Virus record (IMG/VR): IMGVR_UViG_3300031951_000146 | Coordinates: 1 to 63,262 of that record | Length of the DNA: 63,262 nucleotides | From: a virus | Strand: one strand, 5' to 3' | Part shown: one piece after another, positions 51,840-60,325 of the stretch | How positions within the stretch are numbered: the stretch's first letter is position 1 | Layout: each line of letters opens with the position of its first letter | Notes under the pieces: generated by a model | What the model saw: the letters and a program-made list of their open reading frames with translations, nothing else | Databases searched by the model: none | What the model was told of the DNA's origin: nothing | Made by a program: the position numbers and the translations under genes

Positions 51840-52046
51840 ATGCACACTCTAAAAGAAGTCTCACCGGGAATTGTCATCGGCATCACATCGGCTATCAAAC
51901 CCACCCCCCGCACTATCCGTGCGCTTGCTGATATGCTCCGGGGGAGGAATCCCGGCTTGTCGGTATCTCACCGGGATTCGGCTTCGGGAATGTGGTTCGT
52001 TGCAGTACAATTGACCGGAGAGGAGGTAAACCATGAATATCAGTAA
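51840..52046 (+). CDS. Hypothetical protein, 68 aa
   Basis: Start MHTLKEVSPG after AAGGGG. A helix (TPRTIRALADMLRG) between beta strands suggests a small alpha/beta fold. Overlaps the next gene by 14 bases. Confidence 0.68.
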   Translation: MHTLKEVSPGIVIGITSAIKPTPRTIRALADMLRGRNPGLSVSHRDSASGMWFVAVQLTGEEVNHEYQ

Positions 52047-52512
52047 TGTTGGGGTGCTGCGGTTGGGCGCTAATACCGAGTCCGTAGGGTGGTTGGACCT
52101 CCCCGACAATTGCGGTTGGAGTGAAGACTTGGCTGACTACACCAACATCCCCGGTGGTTATGAGATTGGAGATATCCTCCTCGTCCCCACCTACCGCCTA
52201 GAGGAGGTGGAGGAGATCATCGAACCCGAGAAGCCGGGGGTTCCGGTGGAACCGTATGTGGGGATGGTTTTGTACCACAATGAAGGCTGCTCTTCTTGTG
52301 TGATCGTAGCGCAGGTCCAGTCCGATGCTTGGATGGTAGCTTGGTGGGGAGAGGATTGCCCAATTGAGATTAACTCAGCCCTCTACTTCAACGACCTCCT
52401 CTTCAAGAGGAAGGACTACCCCCACACCCCCTCCACCCCAGCCGTTACCCGAAAGGTCAAGAAGTGGGTTAAGATCGAGCACCCGGAGGTGTCTTCCGAT
52501 GGTATCGCTTGA
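52033..52512 (+). CDS. Hypothetical protein, 159 aa
   Basis: A mixed beta protein with VGMVLYHNEGCSSCVIVAQV (CxxC) in the middle and a basic end. No family recognised. Confidence 0.75.
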   Translation: MNISNVGVLRLGANTESVGWLDLPDNCGWSEDLADYTNIPGGYEIGDILLVPTYRLEEVEEIIEPEKPGVPVEPYVGMVLYHNEGCSSCVIVAQVQSDAWMVAWWGEDCPIEINSALYFNDLLFKRKDYPHTPSTPAVTRKVKKWVKIEHPEVSSDGIA

Positions 52513-52720
52513 ATCCGTGTGGCTGCTCGGGTGTTCCCTTGTTGGGTTGTCGTACATCCTCACGGAGTATCTTCGACGTGAATCGTGGAAGTATGTCACG
52601 AAGGAGCGGGACGAGTTTCCGTGGGTGTTGAGTGTTCTCCGAGACGGCTCCCTAATCTTCGGATGTGTTATCGTGCTTGGGGTGATTGGTCATTTGGTTC
52701 TTAACGGAGGGGGTGTGTGA
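52499..52720 (+). CDS. Two-span membrane protein, 73 aa
   Basis: Hydrophobic segments at about residues 4-21 and 50-68 flank a charged loop. It overlaps the previous gene by 14 bases and the next start by one. Function unknown. Confidence 0.74.
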   Translation: MVSLESVWLLGCSLVGLSYILTEYLRRESWKYVTKERDEFPWVLSVLRDGSLIFGCVIVLGVIGHLVLNGGGV

Positions 52721-52908
52721 TGATGAAAAATGGAGACGTGCCGGCGACACTACTCACCAAGCGCGAGCTGTTCGCAGCTATGGCGATGCAGGGGTTGCTA
52801 TCTGGCCCTGAATTTTCCAATGCTGACGCGCATCAGTCCCGCCAAGTCGCAATGTGCGCAGTCAATCAGGCCGACGCCCTCCTAGCCGGCCTGGAGCCCA
52901 AGCCGTGA
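52720..52908 (+). CDS. Hypothetical protein, 62 aa
   Basis: TGATG overlap with the previous gene, GGAGG 9 bases upstream. The pattern LLTKRELFAAMAMQGLLSG and the end DALLAGLEPKP are frequent in short prophage proteins. The bases and codons of this gene and the next are more GC-rich than the neighbours. Confidence 0.75.
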   Translation: MMKNGDVPATLLTKRELFAAMAMQGLLSGPEFSNADAHQSRQVAMCAVNQADALLAGLEPKP

Positions 52909-53240
52909 GCGCGGAGAGCGGAAAGGCAGTCGAGCGATTTGACTGCACCAACGGCGGCGCGCAGTTCTGCCAAGGCTGCTATACGATGACCGTGGATTCA
53001 GACGGCGAGTATGTCCGCCACGAGGACTACGCCAAGTTGGAACAGCAGCGCGCCGCGCTTGTGGAGGCGCTAACCGCAGCTAACGCTGCTTTGCGGGAGT
53101 GCCTGCGCGAGTGCGCCGATGACCTTGAGGCCGAAGTCAACGCCCGCGCATCCGGCGAGCTACCCCGCAGGATCGAGCGCGACCTAGAGCCCGTGCGCAA
53201 AGCGCGTGTGTTGCTGGCCCAGCGCGGCGAGGGGGAGTGA
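52905..53240 (+). CDS. Coiled-coil protein, 111 aa, GC-rich codons
   Basis: The GTG overlaps the previous TGA. A Cys-bearing N-terminus (FDCTNGGAQFCQGCYTM) is followed by YVRHEDYAKLEQQRAALVEA and a long Ala/Glu/Arg coiled coil, as in many prophage proteins of the Ead/Ea22 type. Codon use with GCG and CGC suggests recent transfer from a GC-rich genome. Confidence 0.72.
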   Translation: MSAESGKAVERFDCTNGGAQFCQGCYTMTVDSDGEYVRHEDYAKLEQQRAALVEALTAANAALRECLRECADDLEAEVNARASGELPRRIERDLEPVRKARVLLAQRGEGE

Positions 53241-53482
53241 TGGTCGTCTGTACGTTCGACAATCCTGCGACGTGGTGCCGCGAGTGCTGGCAAGATGGTA
53301 AACTCCTTTGCTCGTACAGCTACTTAATCCTACCCGGCATTGCTCGCGAACCTATCCCCGGTCGACTGTACTTCTTTGGTGCGAATGTAGGGGAGTGGTC
53401 GCCGGGGAGATTGTGGGGCGATCCGAGAGCTACCGAGCCTGCTTATTCACACACTGACAACAAGGAACCCACCCCCGAATGA
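53240..53482 (+). CDS. Hypothetical protein, 80 aa
   Basis: TGATG overlap after GGGGGAG. It begins MVVCTFDNPATWCRECWQDG with a CxxC and is Trp/Pro-rich. No family recognised. Confidence 0.7.
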   Translation: MVVCTFDNPATWCRECWQDGKLLCSYSYLILPGIAREPIPGRLYFFGANVGEWSPGRLWGDPRATEPAYSHTDNKEPTPE

Positions 53483-53721
53483 AGCTCGAACTGATACACC
53501 GTTATGACCACAAAGGCCGGATGTGCGTAGCCCCACACATCGACGGCTTCAATGTGTGGGACATTCCTAAAAAGCAATGGACAGAGGAGGTAGCCAGCGC
53601 ACTCCTTCACGCATACAACCTCGGCAGAGCAAGCGCCCGCCGAGACATTGAAGCCTCCATCCGAAACGTAAACACACAAGAGGTATCTGTGTGGAACTTG
53701 AAGTGGCCCACCTCCGAATGA
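53479..53721 (+). CDS. Hypothetical protein, 80 aa
   Basis: ATGA overlap with the preceding gene. Beta start (MKLELIHRYDHKGRMCVAP) and helical end (NLGRASARRDIEASI). Unknown. Confidence 0.7.
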   Translation: MKLELIHRYDHKGRMCVAPHIDGFNVWDIPKKQWTEEVASALLHAYNLGRASARRDIEASIRNVNTQEVSVWNLKWPTSE

Positions 53722-54242
53722 ACCGGACTATTCTTGGTGTACTCTGGACTCCTCTCGATACGACCAATGTCTACCGTTGGTGTGACTGGTACGATGGATA
53801 CCTCCACGCTCGGGGGTCTACCACCTCCGGTAATGCCTCTAGGAAGTCCTCCAAGGCTGACCAACGCCTTACCCAATACCTACCCTACGGGTACCTGTGT
53901 GCTGACCTCCTAGTGGAGGACGGGTGGACTCGTGACGTACACGGTACGTTGTTCAAGACTGACCCCGTCTGGGGGTTGGAATGGGCAGCCTCCGAGAATA
54001 CTTCGGGGGTGCGTACTTCGGATGGACTCAACCCGATCCTTGAGTTCCGGGTACGTCTTCCGAACTCCTACCGCTTCTCCGGGGCTATCCCGAGCTTCGG
54101 CAAGAGGGCGTACTATTCCGTGTTCCGTCAACAGGTTAGTATCCCGGACACACTTGTTGACTGGTTGCTTCAGCTTGGGTACACGGAGGACCGGCTAGGA
54201 TATAAGAGGGAGGAAGATCATCGTAGACGGAACGAAGCGTGA
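53718..54242 (+). CDS. Hypothetical protein, 174 aa
   Basis: The ATG at 53718 overlaps the preceding TGA (ATGA). Trp/Tyr-rich mixed protein ending in a basic KREEDHRRRNEA tail. No recognised motif. The gap of 53 bases after it holds AGGAG but no clear terminator. Confidence 0.73.
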   Translation: MNRTILGVLWTPLDTTNVYRWCDWYDGYLHARGSTTSGNASRKSSKADQRLTQYLPYGYLCADLLVEDGWTRDVHGTLFKTDPVWGLEWAASENTSGVRTSDGLNPILEFRVRLPNSYRFSGAIPSFGKRAYYSVFRQQVSIPDTLVDWLLQLGYTEDRLGYKREEDHRRRNEA

Positions 54243-54295
54243 GCGGAGTGAAGTCGGAGATGGATAGATAACCTTTCTAGGAGTAATACTTAGAT

Positions 54296-54502
54296 ATGAA
54301 AACTGTACGAGTGCGTGTGTTTGTGAGTGTGGCCCAGAGTGGACACTGGTCAGCATATGGGGACGCGCAGGCACAAGTGCCTGAGAAAGCAGCTGTGTTC
54401 TACACTGGGCACGCCTACGGAGACGCCGGCTACTGGATCGAAGCTGACCTTCCCCTTCCTAACCAAGCCCCTGAGATTGTGGCTACTGTTACGCGAGCCT
54501 GA
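54296..54502 (+). CDS. Hypothetical beta protein, 68 aa
   Basis: Begins MKTVRVRVFVSVAQSGHWSA, beta-rich, probably a small single domain. The AGGAG site is 14 bases upstream, rather far. Unknown function. Confidence 0.68.
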   Translation: MKTVRVRVFVSVAQSGHWSAYGDAQAQVPEKAAVFYTGHAYGDAGYWIEADLPLPNQAPEIVATVTRA

Positions 54503-54517
54503 AGGAATAACAAAGAT

Positions 54518-54715
54518 ATGACCAAAGACCAACTCGAAGCGGTCATCAAGAGAAGCTCAGTCAAAGGTTCAGACATCTATGCGGAGGTTGCATCAATTGC
54601 ATTTGGTGTGTTGCCAAATGAAGTCACATCTAGTCAACGCAGACAAGCAAAGCAGATGACACACCAAGCCCTTTATTCAACACCCACTGCTATGGAGACG
54701 CACCGTGACCCTTAA
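54518..54715 (+). CDS. Hypothetical helical protein, 65 aa
   Basis: A helical protein beginning MTKDQLEAVIKRSSVKGSD, with a short HTH-like spacing (SSQRRQAKQMTHQA), not enough to assign. It overlaps the next gene by 11 bases. Confidence 0.68.
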   Translation: MTKDQLEAVIKRSSVKGSDIYAEVASIAFGVLPNEVTSSQRRQAKQMTHQALYSTPTAMETHRDP

Positions 54716-55088
54716 ACTCGAAGCTGGTAAGAAGTACCGCACCCGGGGTGGTGTTTGTGAGGTGGAGGTGCTGAGGATTCTTGAGAATCCAGTCAGCCCT
54801 TCCGAAGCTGTTGTTGGAGTTCTACGTCAGACAGACGGTTGTCAAGAGGTAGTCGCCCATTACGCAAACGGGTCTTTTGCTCAGGGAGAGATTCACTACC
54901 TCGACCTCATCTCCGAGATCAAACCCAAGCGCGTGGCGTGGTTGAATGTGTATGAGGAAGACGAAGGGGGCTTCTACTTCAACTCACGACAAGAAGCGGA
55001 CGATGACGATATGAAGCATCGTTCGATAGATGACGTCCGCATCGCCTGTATCCGGATAGAGATTGAGGAGGGAAGGTTCGATGAGTGA
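54705..55088 (+). CDS. Hypothetical protein, 127 aa
   Basis: A GTG-started beta protein, with KLEAGKKYRTRGGVCEVEVL like a small SH3-type barrel, then an acidic region (DDDD). Unknown family. Confidence 0.72.
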   Translation: MTLKLEAGKKYRTRGGVCEVEVLRILENPVSPSEAVVGVLRQTDGCQEVVAHYANGSFAQGEIHYLDLISEIKPKRVAWLNVYEEDEGGFYFNSRQEADDDDMKHRSIDDVRIACIRIEIEEGRFDE

Positions 55089-55245
55089 GTACCCCACCCC
55101 CGATGAACTAGACGCCTTGATCGACCAAGCCCAGATGTCCCCGGATCAGGAGGCTTGGTGTGTCATGGCTGTGATGGATTATCGACTCGCCGCTAGGCAG
55201 GTGATGTTGGCTATTGCTCAAAAGGAAAAAGCCCATGTCGAATAA
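55081..55245 (+). CDS. Small acidic protein, 54 aa
   Basis: The ATG at 55081 overlaps the preceding gene by 8 bases. Starts MSEYPTPDELDALIDQAQMS, helical. Unknown. Confidence 0.66.
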   Translation: MSEYPTPDELDALIDQAQMSPDQEAWCVMAVMDYRLAARQVMLAIAQKEKAHVE

Positions 55246-55570
55246 CAAGAACTACGAGAAGTACATCCGAGAGGATGGTGCTGTAGGCGTCTTGTCTTCA
55301 CCCGGCTTCGGAGCTGGGTGGTCTACTTGGAACCGCGATGACGTAGCTGAGAGAATGGTCTTTGATAAGGCTCTGGTTGAGGCAGTGCTTGGTGATAACC
55401 GTGGTCTAGCAGCAGAGATTGCATCGGGGTTTGACGAGTATGTTTGTGTCCTTGGTGCTGGAGATTTGGAGGTTTCTTTCCTCCACCCGAACACGGCTTT
55501 TCGTATCGAAGAGTACGATGGCTCGGAGAGCATTCAGGAATTCTCCCACATGGAGTTCTATCATGCATAA
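55235..55570 (+). CDS. Hypothetical protein, 111 aa
   Basis: Starts MSNNKNYEKYIREDGAVGVL after AAGGA. The layout (SPGFGAGWSTW, later FLHPNTAFRIEEYDG) matches small phage proteins of unknown role that bind or mimic peptides, with no known activity. Confidence 0.75.
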   Translation: MSNNKNYEKYIREDGAVGVLSSPGFGAGWSTWNRDDVAERMVFDKALVEAVLGDNRGLAAEIASGFDEYVCVLGAGDLEVSFLHPNTAFRIEEYDGSESIQEFSHMEFYHA

Positions 55571-55811
55571 CCCCCTCGACCGTGTAACCGAAGCAGCCCG
55601 AGCCATCACCAACCTCGGGCTTCCCGACAACTGTGTGTATTCCGAGCGAACTTCGTTTGAGCAGGGGGTTATCCAAGAGTTCCTTCAAGCGTGCTTTGAC
55701 GCACGAAGGGAGTTGCAAGACGACATTGGGTATACCATCTCTGAATTAGAAGACGCCTACGAGCGGGGTTGGAACGATGGGTTTGAAGGGGGGTACAACA
55801 GCCATGACTAA
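55563..55811 (+). CDS. Hypothetical protein, 82 aa
   Basis: Helical, acidic, with an end AYERGWNDGFEGGYNSHD typical of small phage proteins. Overlaps both neighbours by 8 bases. Confidence 0.7.
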   Translation: MHNPLDRVTEAARAITNLGLPDNCVYSERTSFEQGVIQEFLQACFDARRELQDDIGYTISELEDAYERGWNDGFEGGYNSHD

Positions 55812-56118
55812 CGAATCCGAAGACGCGCTCGGCGTCTCAGACGCTTTGTACGAAATGGCGGAACAAGCGTGGAATGAGTGTTGGCCTGATGAGCCAAAGT
55901 ATCTTTCGTCTAAGACCGCTCAGTGTATAGTAGATGCTCAGTGGCTTATCGGTGTAGCAACCGCCATCATTAAGAAATACGATGGCCCTCTCTCGGACAT
56001 TGCCGACCATCTTGGAGACTTTGGAGATAGGTGGATCGAGAAGCGAGCCGAGGCTATTCTCGAAGATGCCCGAGAGGCGGAGGCTCAAGCTCGTGCGGAC
56101 AGTCGGGAGGGGTGGTGA
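55804..56118 (+). CDS. Hypothetical acidic helical protein, 104 aa
   Basis: Start ATG at 55804. Helical throughout with an Ala/Glu/Arg-rich end (EAILEDAREAEAQARADS). Coupled by GTGA to the primase-helicase, so possibly a replication accessory protein. Confidence 0.72.
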   Translation: MTNESEDALGVSDALYEMAEQAWNECWPDEPKYLSSKTAQCIVDAQWLIGVATAIIKKYDGPLSDIADHLGDFGDRWIEKRAEAILEDAREAEAQARADSREGW

Positions 56119-57848
56119 CAGCTCGATACGTAGCCTGCCCTTTGTGTAAGGCCGAAGGCCGGGACTCCACCGGCAACCACCTCAAGTTGTTCGAGGATGG
56201 AAAGGCGGGGTGGTGTATGAGGGGCCACGGACGGGTGGTGTTGGATGCAGATGGTGACGACGAAGGAGGAGCAAGACGAGTGAGCTACACGAGTAGGCCA
56301 GCCGAGCGAGACACTGCTCTTGAAATGGCACAGATTGCCACGTACAAATGTCTCGCCTACCCTCAACGTAAGATCACAAAGGAGACGATGGAGTTCTTCG
56401 GGGTAAAGACAGCCGTCTCCCCGGAGACAGGCCAACCAGCTGAGCACTACTATCCGGGATATGACGAGTTCGATGTATTGTCCGGGTACAAGTGCCGCAT
56501 CCTCCCCAAAAACTTCGGGGGTAAGGGTGTTATCGGCAAGTACAAAAACTGGGTTGGTTGGAATAAGGTAGTTGGCAGGAAGTTCGTTATCGTGGTGGAG
56601 GGTGAGCAAGATATGCTTGCTTGCCATGAGATGATGAAGGTCTTGAAGCCAGACCGCCCGCCGTACAACGTGTTGTCAGTTCCAAGCGGAGCGCCCGAGC
56701 CCGACGAGAATGGACGGGTCAACCTCGGCAAAGACCTCCGCCTCCTCCTCCCGAAACTGCTTGAGTTTGAGAAGGTGGTGCTGTGTCTTGACATGGATGG
56801 TCCGGGTCGTGCCCTAGCCAATGCCATCGCCGAGTTCTTGTGCTCAACTACAGCCGTGTCAATCGCCTCTCTCCCGGCGAAAGACTCGGCCCAGATGTGG
56901 GAAGAGGGACGAGAGCAAGAGTGGGCCAAGGCAATCAACAACGCTCGGAAGTATGTCACGGCTGACATCGTGACTGCTGCTGATGACCCGGATGAAGTAG
57001 ATGAGCCACTAGTCGAGGGCACTCGGTACTCGTTCCTTCCCCGCACATGTGACAAGCTGCACGGGTTCCGTACTCAAGAGATGACAGGCTGGATTGCCCC
57101 GGAGAACGTCGGTAAGAGTTCGATGATGCGACAGATGATGTATGAGGACTTGGCTCGCGATCCTGATGCCCATGTCGGTGCTATCTTCCTAGAGGAGACA
57201 GCAAAAAAGACGAAGCAAGCCGTGGTGGCGTACCACTGCGGAGTCCCCCTGAACAAGTACCGGGCCAATCCATCATGTGCCGACCCGGTCTTGAAGCAAG
57301 AGGCAAAGAAGTTGCTCTTCCCTCGGATGCACCTGTTCACCCACAAGACACAGACCGTCTCGGATGATTTGATCCTTCGTAAGATCGAATACTTCGTCAA
57401 AGCAATGGGGTGTAAGCGGATATACGTGGACCATTTGAGTTTCGTCGTGTCAGCTATGGACACCAAGGATGAGCGTCGTACCATCGACACGTTCCTTACC
57501 AAACTGGCTCGGTCGGTGGAAGACTGGGACTACTGCCTCAACATCGTCTCTCACATCAAGCGAGGCGAGCGAGAGCAAGCTCGGATGGAGTCGAAGCAGA
57601 AGTACCCGTACTGGGAAATCCTCAAGATGGAGGATGCACGAGGGTCGGGCGGAATCTCCCAGTTGTGTCACAACATGGTAGCTATTGAGCGTGAGGTACT
57701 AGACCCCAACTTGGACAACACACGAGGCCGGGTTCGTACCCGCGTACTCCGTGCCCGAGAGTGGGGGTTCACTGGACTGGGCGATGTGCTGACCTTCAAC
57801 GAGGAAGGGAAGTACGCGCCTATTGTGATAGAAGAATTCGAGTCTTGA
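56115..57848 (+). CDS. Primase-helicase (T7 gp4-like)
   Basis: A bifunctional protein that synthesises primers and unwinds DNA at the fork, 577 aa against 566 in T7. The zinc-binding N-terminus has Cys8-Cys11 and Cys34-His38 (a C3H rather than C4 site). The TOPRIM primase domain has VVEGEQDML and LCLDMDGPG. The RecA-like helicase has a variant P-loop APENVGKSS (Gly replaced by Ala at the first position) and IYVDHLSFV (Walker B). GTG at 56115 follows GGGAGG by 4 bases. Confidence 0.93.
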   Translation: MTARYVACPLCKAEGRDSTGNHLKLFEDGKAGWCMRGHGRVVLDADGDDEGGARRVSYTSRPAERDTALEMAQIATYKCLAYPQRKITKETMEFFGVKTAVSPETGQPAEHYYPGYDEFDVLSGYKCRILPKNFGGKGVIGKYKNWVGWNKVVGRKFVIVVEGEQDMLACHEMMKVLKPDRPPYNVLSVPSGAPEPDENGRVNLGKDLRLLLPKLLEFEKVVLCLDMDGPGRALANAIAEFLCSTTAVSIASLPAKDSAQMWEEGREQEWAKAINNARKYVTADIVTAADDPDEVDEPLVEGTRYSFLPRTCDKLHGFRTQEMTGWIAPENVGKSSMMRQMMYEDLARDPDAHVGAIFLEETAKKTKQAVVAYHCGVPLNKYRANPSCADPVLKQEAKKLLFPRMHLFTHKTQTVSDDLILRKIEYFVKAMGCKRIYVDHLSFVVSAMDTKDERRTIDTFLTKLARSVEDWDYCLNIVSHIKRGEREQARMESKQKYPYWEILKMEDARGSGGISQLCHNMVAIEREVLDPNLDNTRGRVRTRVLRAREWGFTGLGDVLTFNEEGKYAPIVIEEFES

Positions 57849-57873
57849 CAGCAACAGATTAACGGGCTACAAT
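57845..57873 (+). promoter_or_regulatory. Near-consensus sigma70 promoter before HNH gene
   Basis: TTGACA (57845-57850), 17 bp, TACAAT (57868-57873). It starts within the helicase stop codon and drives the HNH cassette and downstream replication genes. Confidence 0.75.
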
Positions 57874-57889
57874 AGAGGAGTCACAGCTG

Positions 57890-58033
57890 GTGGCAAGACC
57901 TAGGAAGTACACAGATGAAGAACGAAAGCAACGAGCACGGGACCACTGTAGAGAATGGAGAAAGCGCAACCCCGACTACATGCGGGACTACAACCGAAAG
58001 CGAGGAAAGGTGGCTCCCGGTAGTGGGGTATGA
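57890..58033 (+). CDS. Short basic N-terminal fragment of HNH-type protein, 47 aa
   Basis: A GTG frame behind GAGGAG (9 bases) encodes MARPRKYTDEERKQRARDHC followed by REWRKRNPDYMRDYNRKR, a Lys/Arg-rich helix that is a usual N-terminal part of phage HNH proteins. It stops at 58033 while the HNH domain continues in the +1 frame, overlapping from 57915. This looks like one ancestral gene broken by a frameshift, or a fragment overlapped by a homing gene. Confidence 0.65.
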   Translation: MARPRKYTDEERKQRARDHCREWRKRNPDYMRDYNRKRGKVAPGSGV

Positions 58034-58526
58034 GGGGAGATATGAGGCGTCTAATTTCGGAAGGGTTAGGAGTATCAGGCGTAGTCGCATCCACGTTCTG
58101 AGTCCCGCCTACAGTAGCAGCGGGTATCTCTGTGTCGCTTTAAGCGTAGACGGTAGGCAGTCTGTCAGGCTCATCCATCATCTAGTATTAGAGGCATTTG
58201 CTGGTAGACGGCCCACCGGGATGGACGCTTGTCACAACGATGGAGATCCTTTTAATAATGCCATTTCAAATCTGAGGTGGGCTACAAAGAAGGAAAACAT
58301 GCTCGATCGTAAAATACATGGCAGGAACTATGATCGAACAGGCGAGAAGAATGGGAGGGCAGTTCTCTCAGAATCAAGTGTGATTGACATTCTTCGTAGA
58401 CTTAGCCTTGGAGACTCAGTTTCTACTCTAGCGGCTAATCACGGTGTTCATTATTCCACGATTCGCGGGATCAAGAACATCACAACTTGGAAGCATATCC
58501 CGAGAGAGGAGTTCGATCCGCAATGA
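57915..58526 (+). CDS. HNH homing endonuclease (NUMOD4 + HNH)
   Basis: A NUMOD4 domain (WLPVVGYEGRYEASNFGRVRS, residues about 33-53) is followed by HNH_3 (LIHHLVLEAFAG, ACHNDGD, NNAISNLRWATKKEN) and a C-terminal HTH (VSTLAANHGVHYSTI). It should cut DNA at a specific site and spread itself. The ATG at 57915 has no ribosome-binding site and its first 30 residues lack family similarity, so the true N-terminus may come from the other frame. It lies between the helicase and polymerase genes, which are typical homing targets. Confidence 0.82.
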   Translation: MKNESNEHGTTVENGESATPTTCGTTTESEERWLPVVGYEGRYEASNFGRVRSIRRSRIHVLSPAYSSSGYLCVALSVDGRQSVRLIHHLVLEAFAGRRPTGMDACHNDGDPFNNAISNLRWATKKENMLDRKIHGRNYDRTGEKNGRAVLSESSVIDILRRLSLGDSVSTLAANHGVHYSTIRGIKNITTWKHIPREEFDPQ

Positions 58527-58753
58527 AAGATTTCACAAACCAGATTTACATCTGGACACTAGGCTGTGTTGCCGGAATAGGGATTGGTGTGTTGGCCTAT
58601 GGCTGGGGAGCTGAAAGCCGACTCATCCGCGACTGCTCCATGACAAGAGTCCACATCATCGACAACGACACCCTCATTTCGTGTACCGTCTTGAAGGTGA
58701 ACCGAACCGAGACGCCCATTCAAGATGACAAGAAGCCGGAGATTAGTCTATGA
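58523..58753 (+). CDS. Small membrane protein, 76 aa
   Basis: ATGA overlap with the HNH gene. One transmembrane helix (about residues 8-29) and a soluble beta tail with one Cys pair. Unknown function. Confidence 0.72.
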   Translation: MKDFTNQIYIWTLGCVAGIGIGVLAYGWGAESRLIRDCSMTRVHIIDNDTLISCTVLKVNRTETPIQDDKKPEISL

Positions 58754-59025
58754 GCAAGCAAACGACCGAGGAAAACTATCGGGTTGTGGTAGAGCCGAGG
58801 CGCTGGCGGTGGGGGGCACTGAAACACGACTTCGACCGCGAGACGTGCGAGTCTATCTTGGAGCAGATCAGGCGCCATGTTGATGATGTTCAAGATTCTT
58901 ATATCTCTTTTGATATAGTCGAAACATGCGAGCACTGTGGCGCAGAGTGGACCGAGGATGATTCAGACTACAATGGTGGCTGCTGTGAGGAAGATCAGGC
59001 AGCTTATGAATCTCGCATCAACTGA
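58750..59025 (+). CDS. Hypothetical zinc-ribbon-like protein, 91 aa
   Basis: ATGA overlap with the preceding gene. It has CEHCGAEWTEDDSDYNGGCC near the C-terminus, a likely C4 zinc ribbon, behind a helical N-terminal half. Function unknown. Confidence 0.72.
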   Translation: MSKQTTEENYRVVVEPRRWRWGALKHDFDRETCESILEQIRRHVDDVQDSYISFDIVETCEHCGAEWTEDDSDYNGGCCEEDQAAYESRIN

Positions 59026-59034
59026 GAACATTCC

Positions 59035-59526
59035 ATGAAAACCCGAACAACGCGCTTGACTCTCTCCCACTTCGAGGGTGTCTTTGAGGTAGAGATTATT
59101 GACGAAGGCGCTGGTGAGTACGTATTGGTGAGTTGCGGATTGGATCGTCCTCCCTTTGAGCAAAGCATCTCCATCGACCCCTCCGAGTGGCCTTTCCTCC
59201 GAGACGCTATCGACCGGATGTTTGAGGAGATTGCGGAGAATGAGTCGGAGGGTAAACTCAAGGAACTTCTTGAGACACCGGCACCTTGGGAGAAGGCGAG
59301 CGAAGAGCAGGCAAAGCCGGATGCGGAAGCACCGCAAGGTGCTGCGAGTGGCGGCTGGATTCCTTGGGAGGGTGGGGAGTCTGCACCCGCAGAAGCGGAG
59401 TACAGGCAGGTGTCGGTCCGCCTTCGAGACGGGGTAGTTCCGGCTAAGGAGCAGACCGGGTGGTTGTGGGACTGGACTCACTACGGTAGTGAGAATGACA
59501 TCACCGCCTACAAGGTGGTAGATTGA
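59035..59526 (+). CDS. Hypothetical protein with acidic linker, 163 aa
   Basis: Beta N-terminal domain, a Glu/Ala/Pro-rich linker (about residues 75-120) and a small beta C-terminal part. Overlaps the exonuclease gene start by one base. Confidence 0.72.
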   Translation: MKTRTTRLTLSHFEGVFEVEIIDEGAGEYVLVSCGLDRPPFEQSISIDPSEWPFLRDAIDRMFEEIAENESEGKLKELLETPAPWEKASEEQAKPDAEAPQGAASGGWIPWEGGESAPAEAEYRQVSVRLRDGVVPAKEQTGWLWDWTHYGSENDITAYKVVD

Positions 59527-60020
59527 TGACCGACCGACGAACCCTAGTCTTTGACGTTGAAGCGGACAATCTTTTGCCGCTCTGTACCACCATCCATGTA
59601 GTCTGTACCAAGCTAGTTGAGACGGGAGAGAAGAAATCCTTCCGGGATCGGGATGAGTTCGTAGCGTATGTACGAGAGGTGTCACCCACCCATGTTGTCT
59701 TTCATAACGGACTAGGCTTCGACCTAGAAGCGCTTGCCCGAGTGTGGGACATCCCTTACACCGTGGGAAGGGATGCCTCTTGGATGGGCTCTCCTGTGGT
59801 GTGGGTGGATACTCTTCTGATCTCCCGGTTCCTGAATGCGGATCGGGTAGGGGGTCACTCGTTGGAATCCTACGGGGAGAGGTTTGGTTTTCCGAAGATT
59901 GACCACAGTGACTTCTCACAGTACACAGAGCAGATGAGAATTTATTGCGAGAGAGACGTGGACCTCACCGAGAAGGTGTTGGAATACTTGGAGCGAGAGA
60001 TGGAGGAATACACGAAATGA
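59526..60020 (+). CDS. DNA polymerase 3'-5' exonuclease subunit (split T7 gp5)
   Basis: Corresponds to the proofreading domain of T7 DNA polymerase: FDVEADN (Asp10, Glu12), VFHNGLGFDLEAL and the C-terminal YCERDVDLTEKV give the DEDDy acids. It stops at 164 aa with no polymerase domain; that is encoded 486 bases on as a separate gene. The two would have to associate. ATG overlaps the preceding TGA (TGATG). Confidence 0.92.
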   Translation: MTDRRTLVFDVEADNLLPLCTTIHVVCTKLVETGEKKSFRDRDEFVAYVREVSPTHVVFHNGLGFDLEALARVWDIPYTVGRDASWMGSPVVWVDTLLISRFLNADRVGGHSLESYGERFGFPKIDHSDFSQYTEQMRIYCERDVDLTEKVLEYLEREMEEYTK

Positions 60021-60325
60021 CTGACCAAGAACTTCTTGAGTACGCCGCGAAGGCGGTGGGACTAGAGGATGCAACCTTTGTAGAAGAGTCCTCTTGGGGC
60101 TGGGGTATTACCCACAAGTACGATGAGTATGATTTGTGGAATCCTCTAGCGAAAAACCGGCATGCGTTCGGGTTGATGGTTGACTTGAACCTCACTGAAA
60201 AGCACAGCTTTTTGGACAAGTTGCACGAAGAGAACGCAACGTGGGCGCCGGATTACAGAAAAGCCCACCGACGAGCCATCGTCCGAGCAGCAGCGGAGAT
60301 CGGGAGGGACATGACTGATGGCTAG
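60017..60325 (+). CDS. Hypothetical protein inside the split polymerase locus, 102 aa
   Basis: Coupled by ATGA to the exonuclease. Starts MTDQELLEYAAKAVG, with EYDLWNPLAKNRHAFGLMVD; this pattern is common in small phage and prophage proteins. No nuclease motif. Confidence 0.78.
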   Translation: MTDQELLEYAAKAVGLEDATFVEESSWGWGITHKYDEYDLWNPLAKNRHAFGLMVDLNLTEKHSFLDKLHEENATWAPDYRKAHRRAIVRAAAEIGRDMTDG

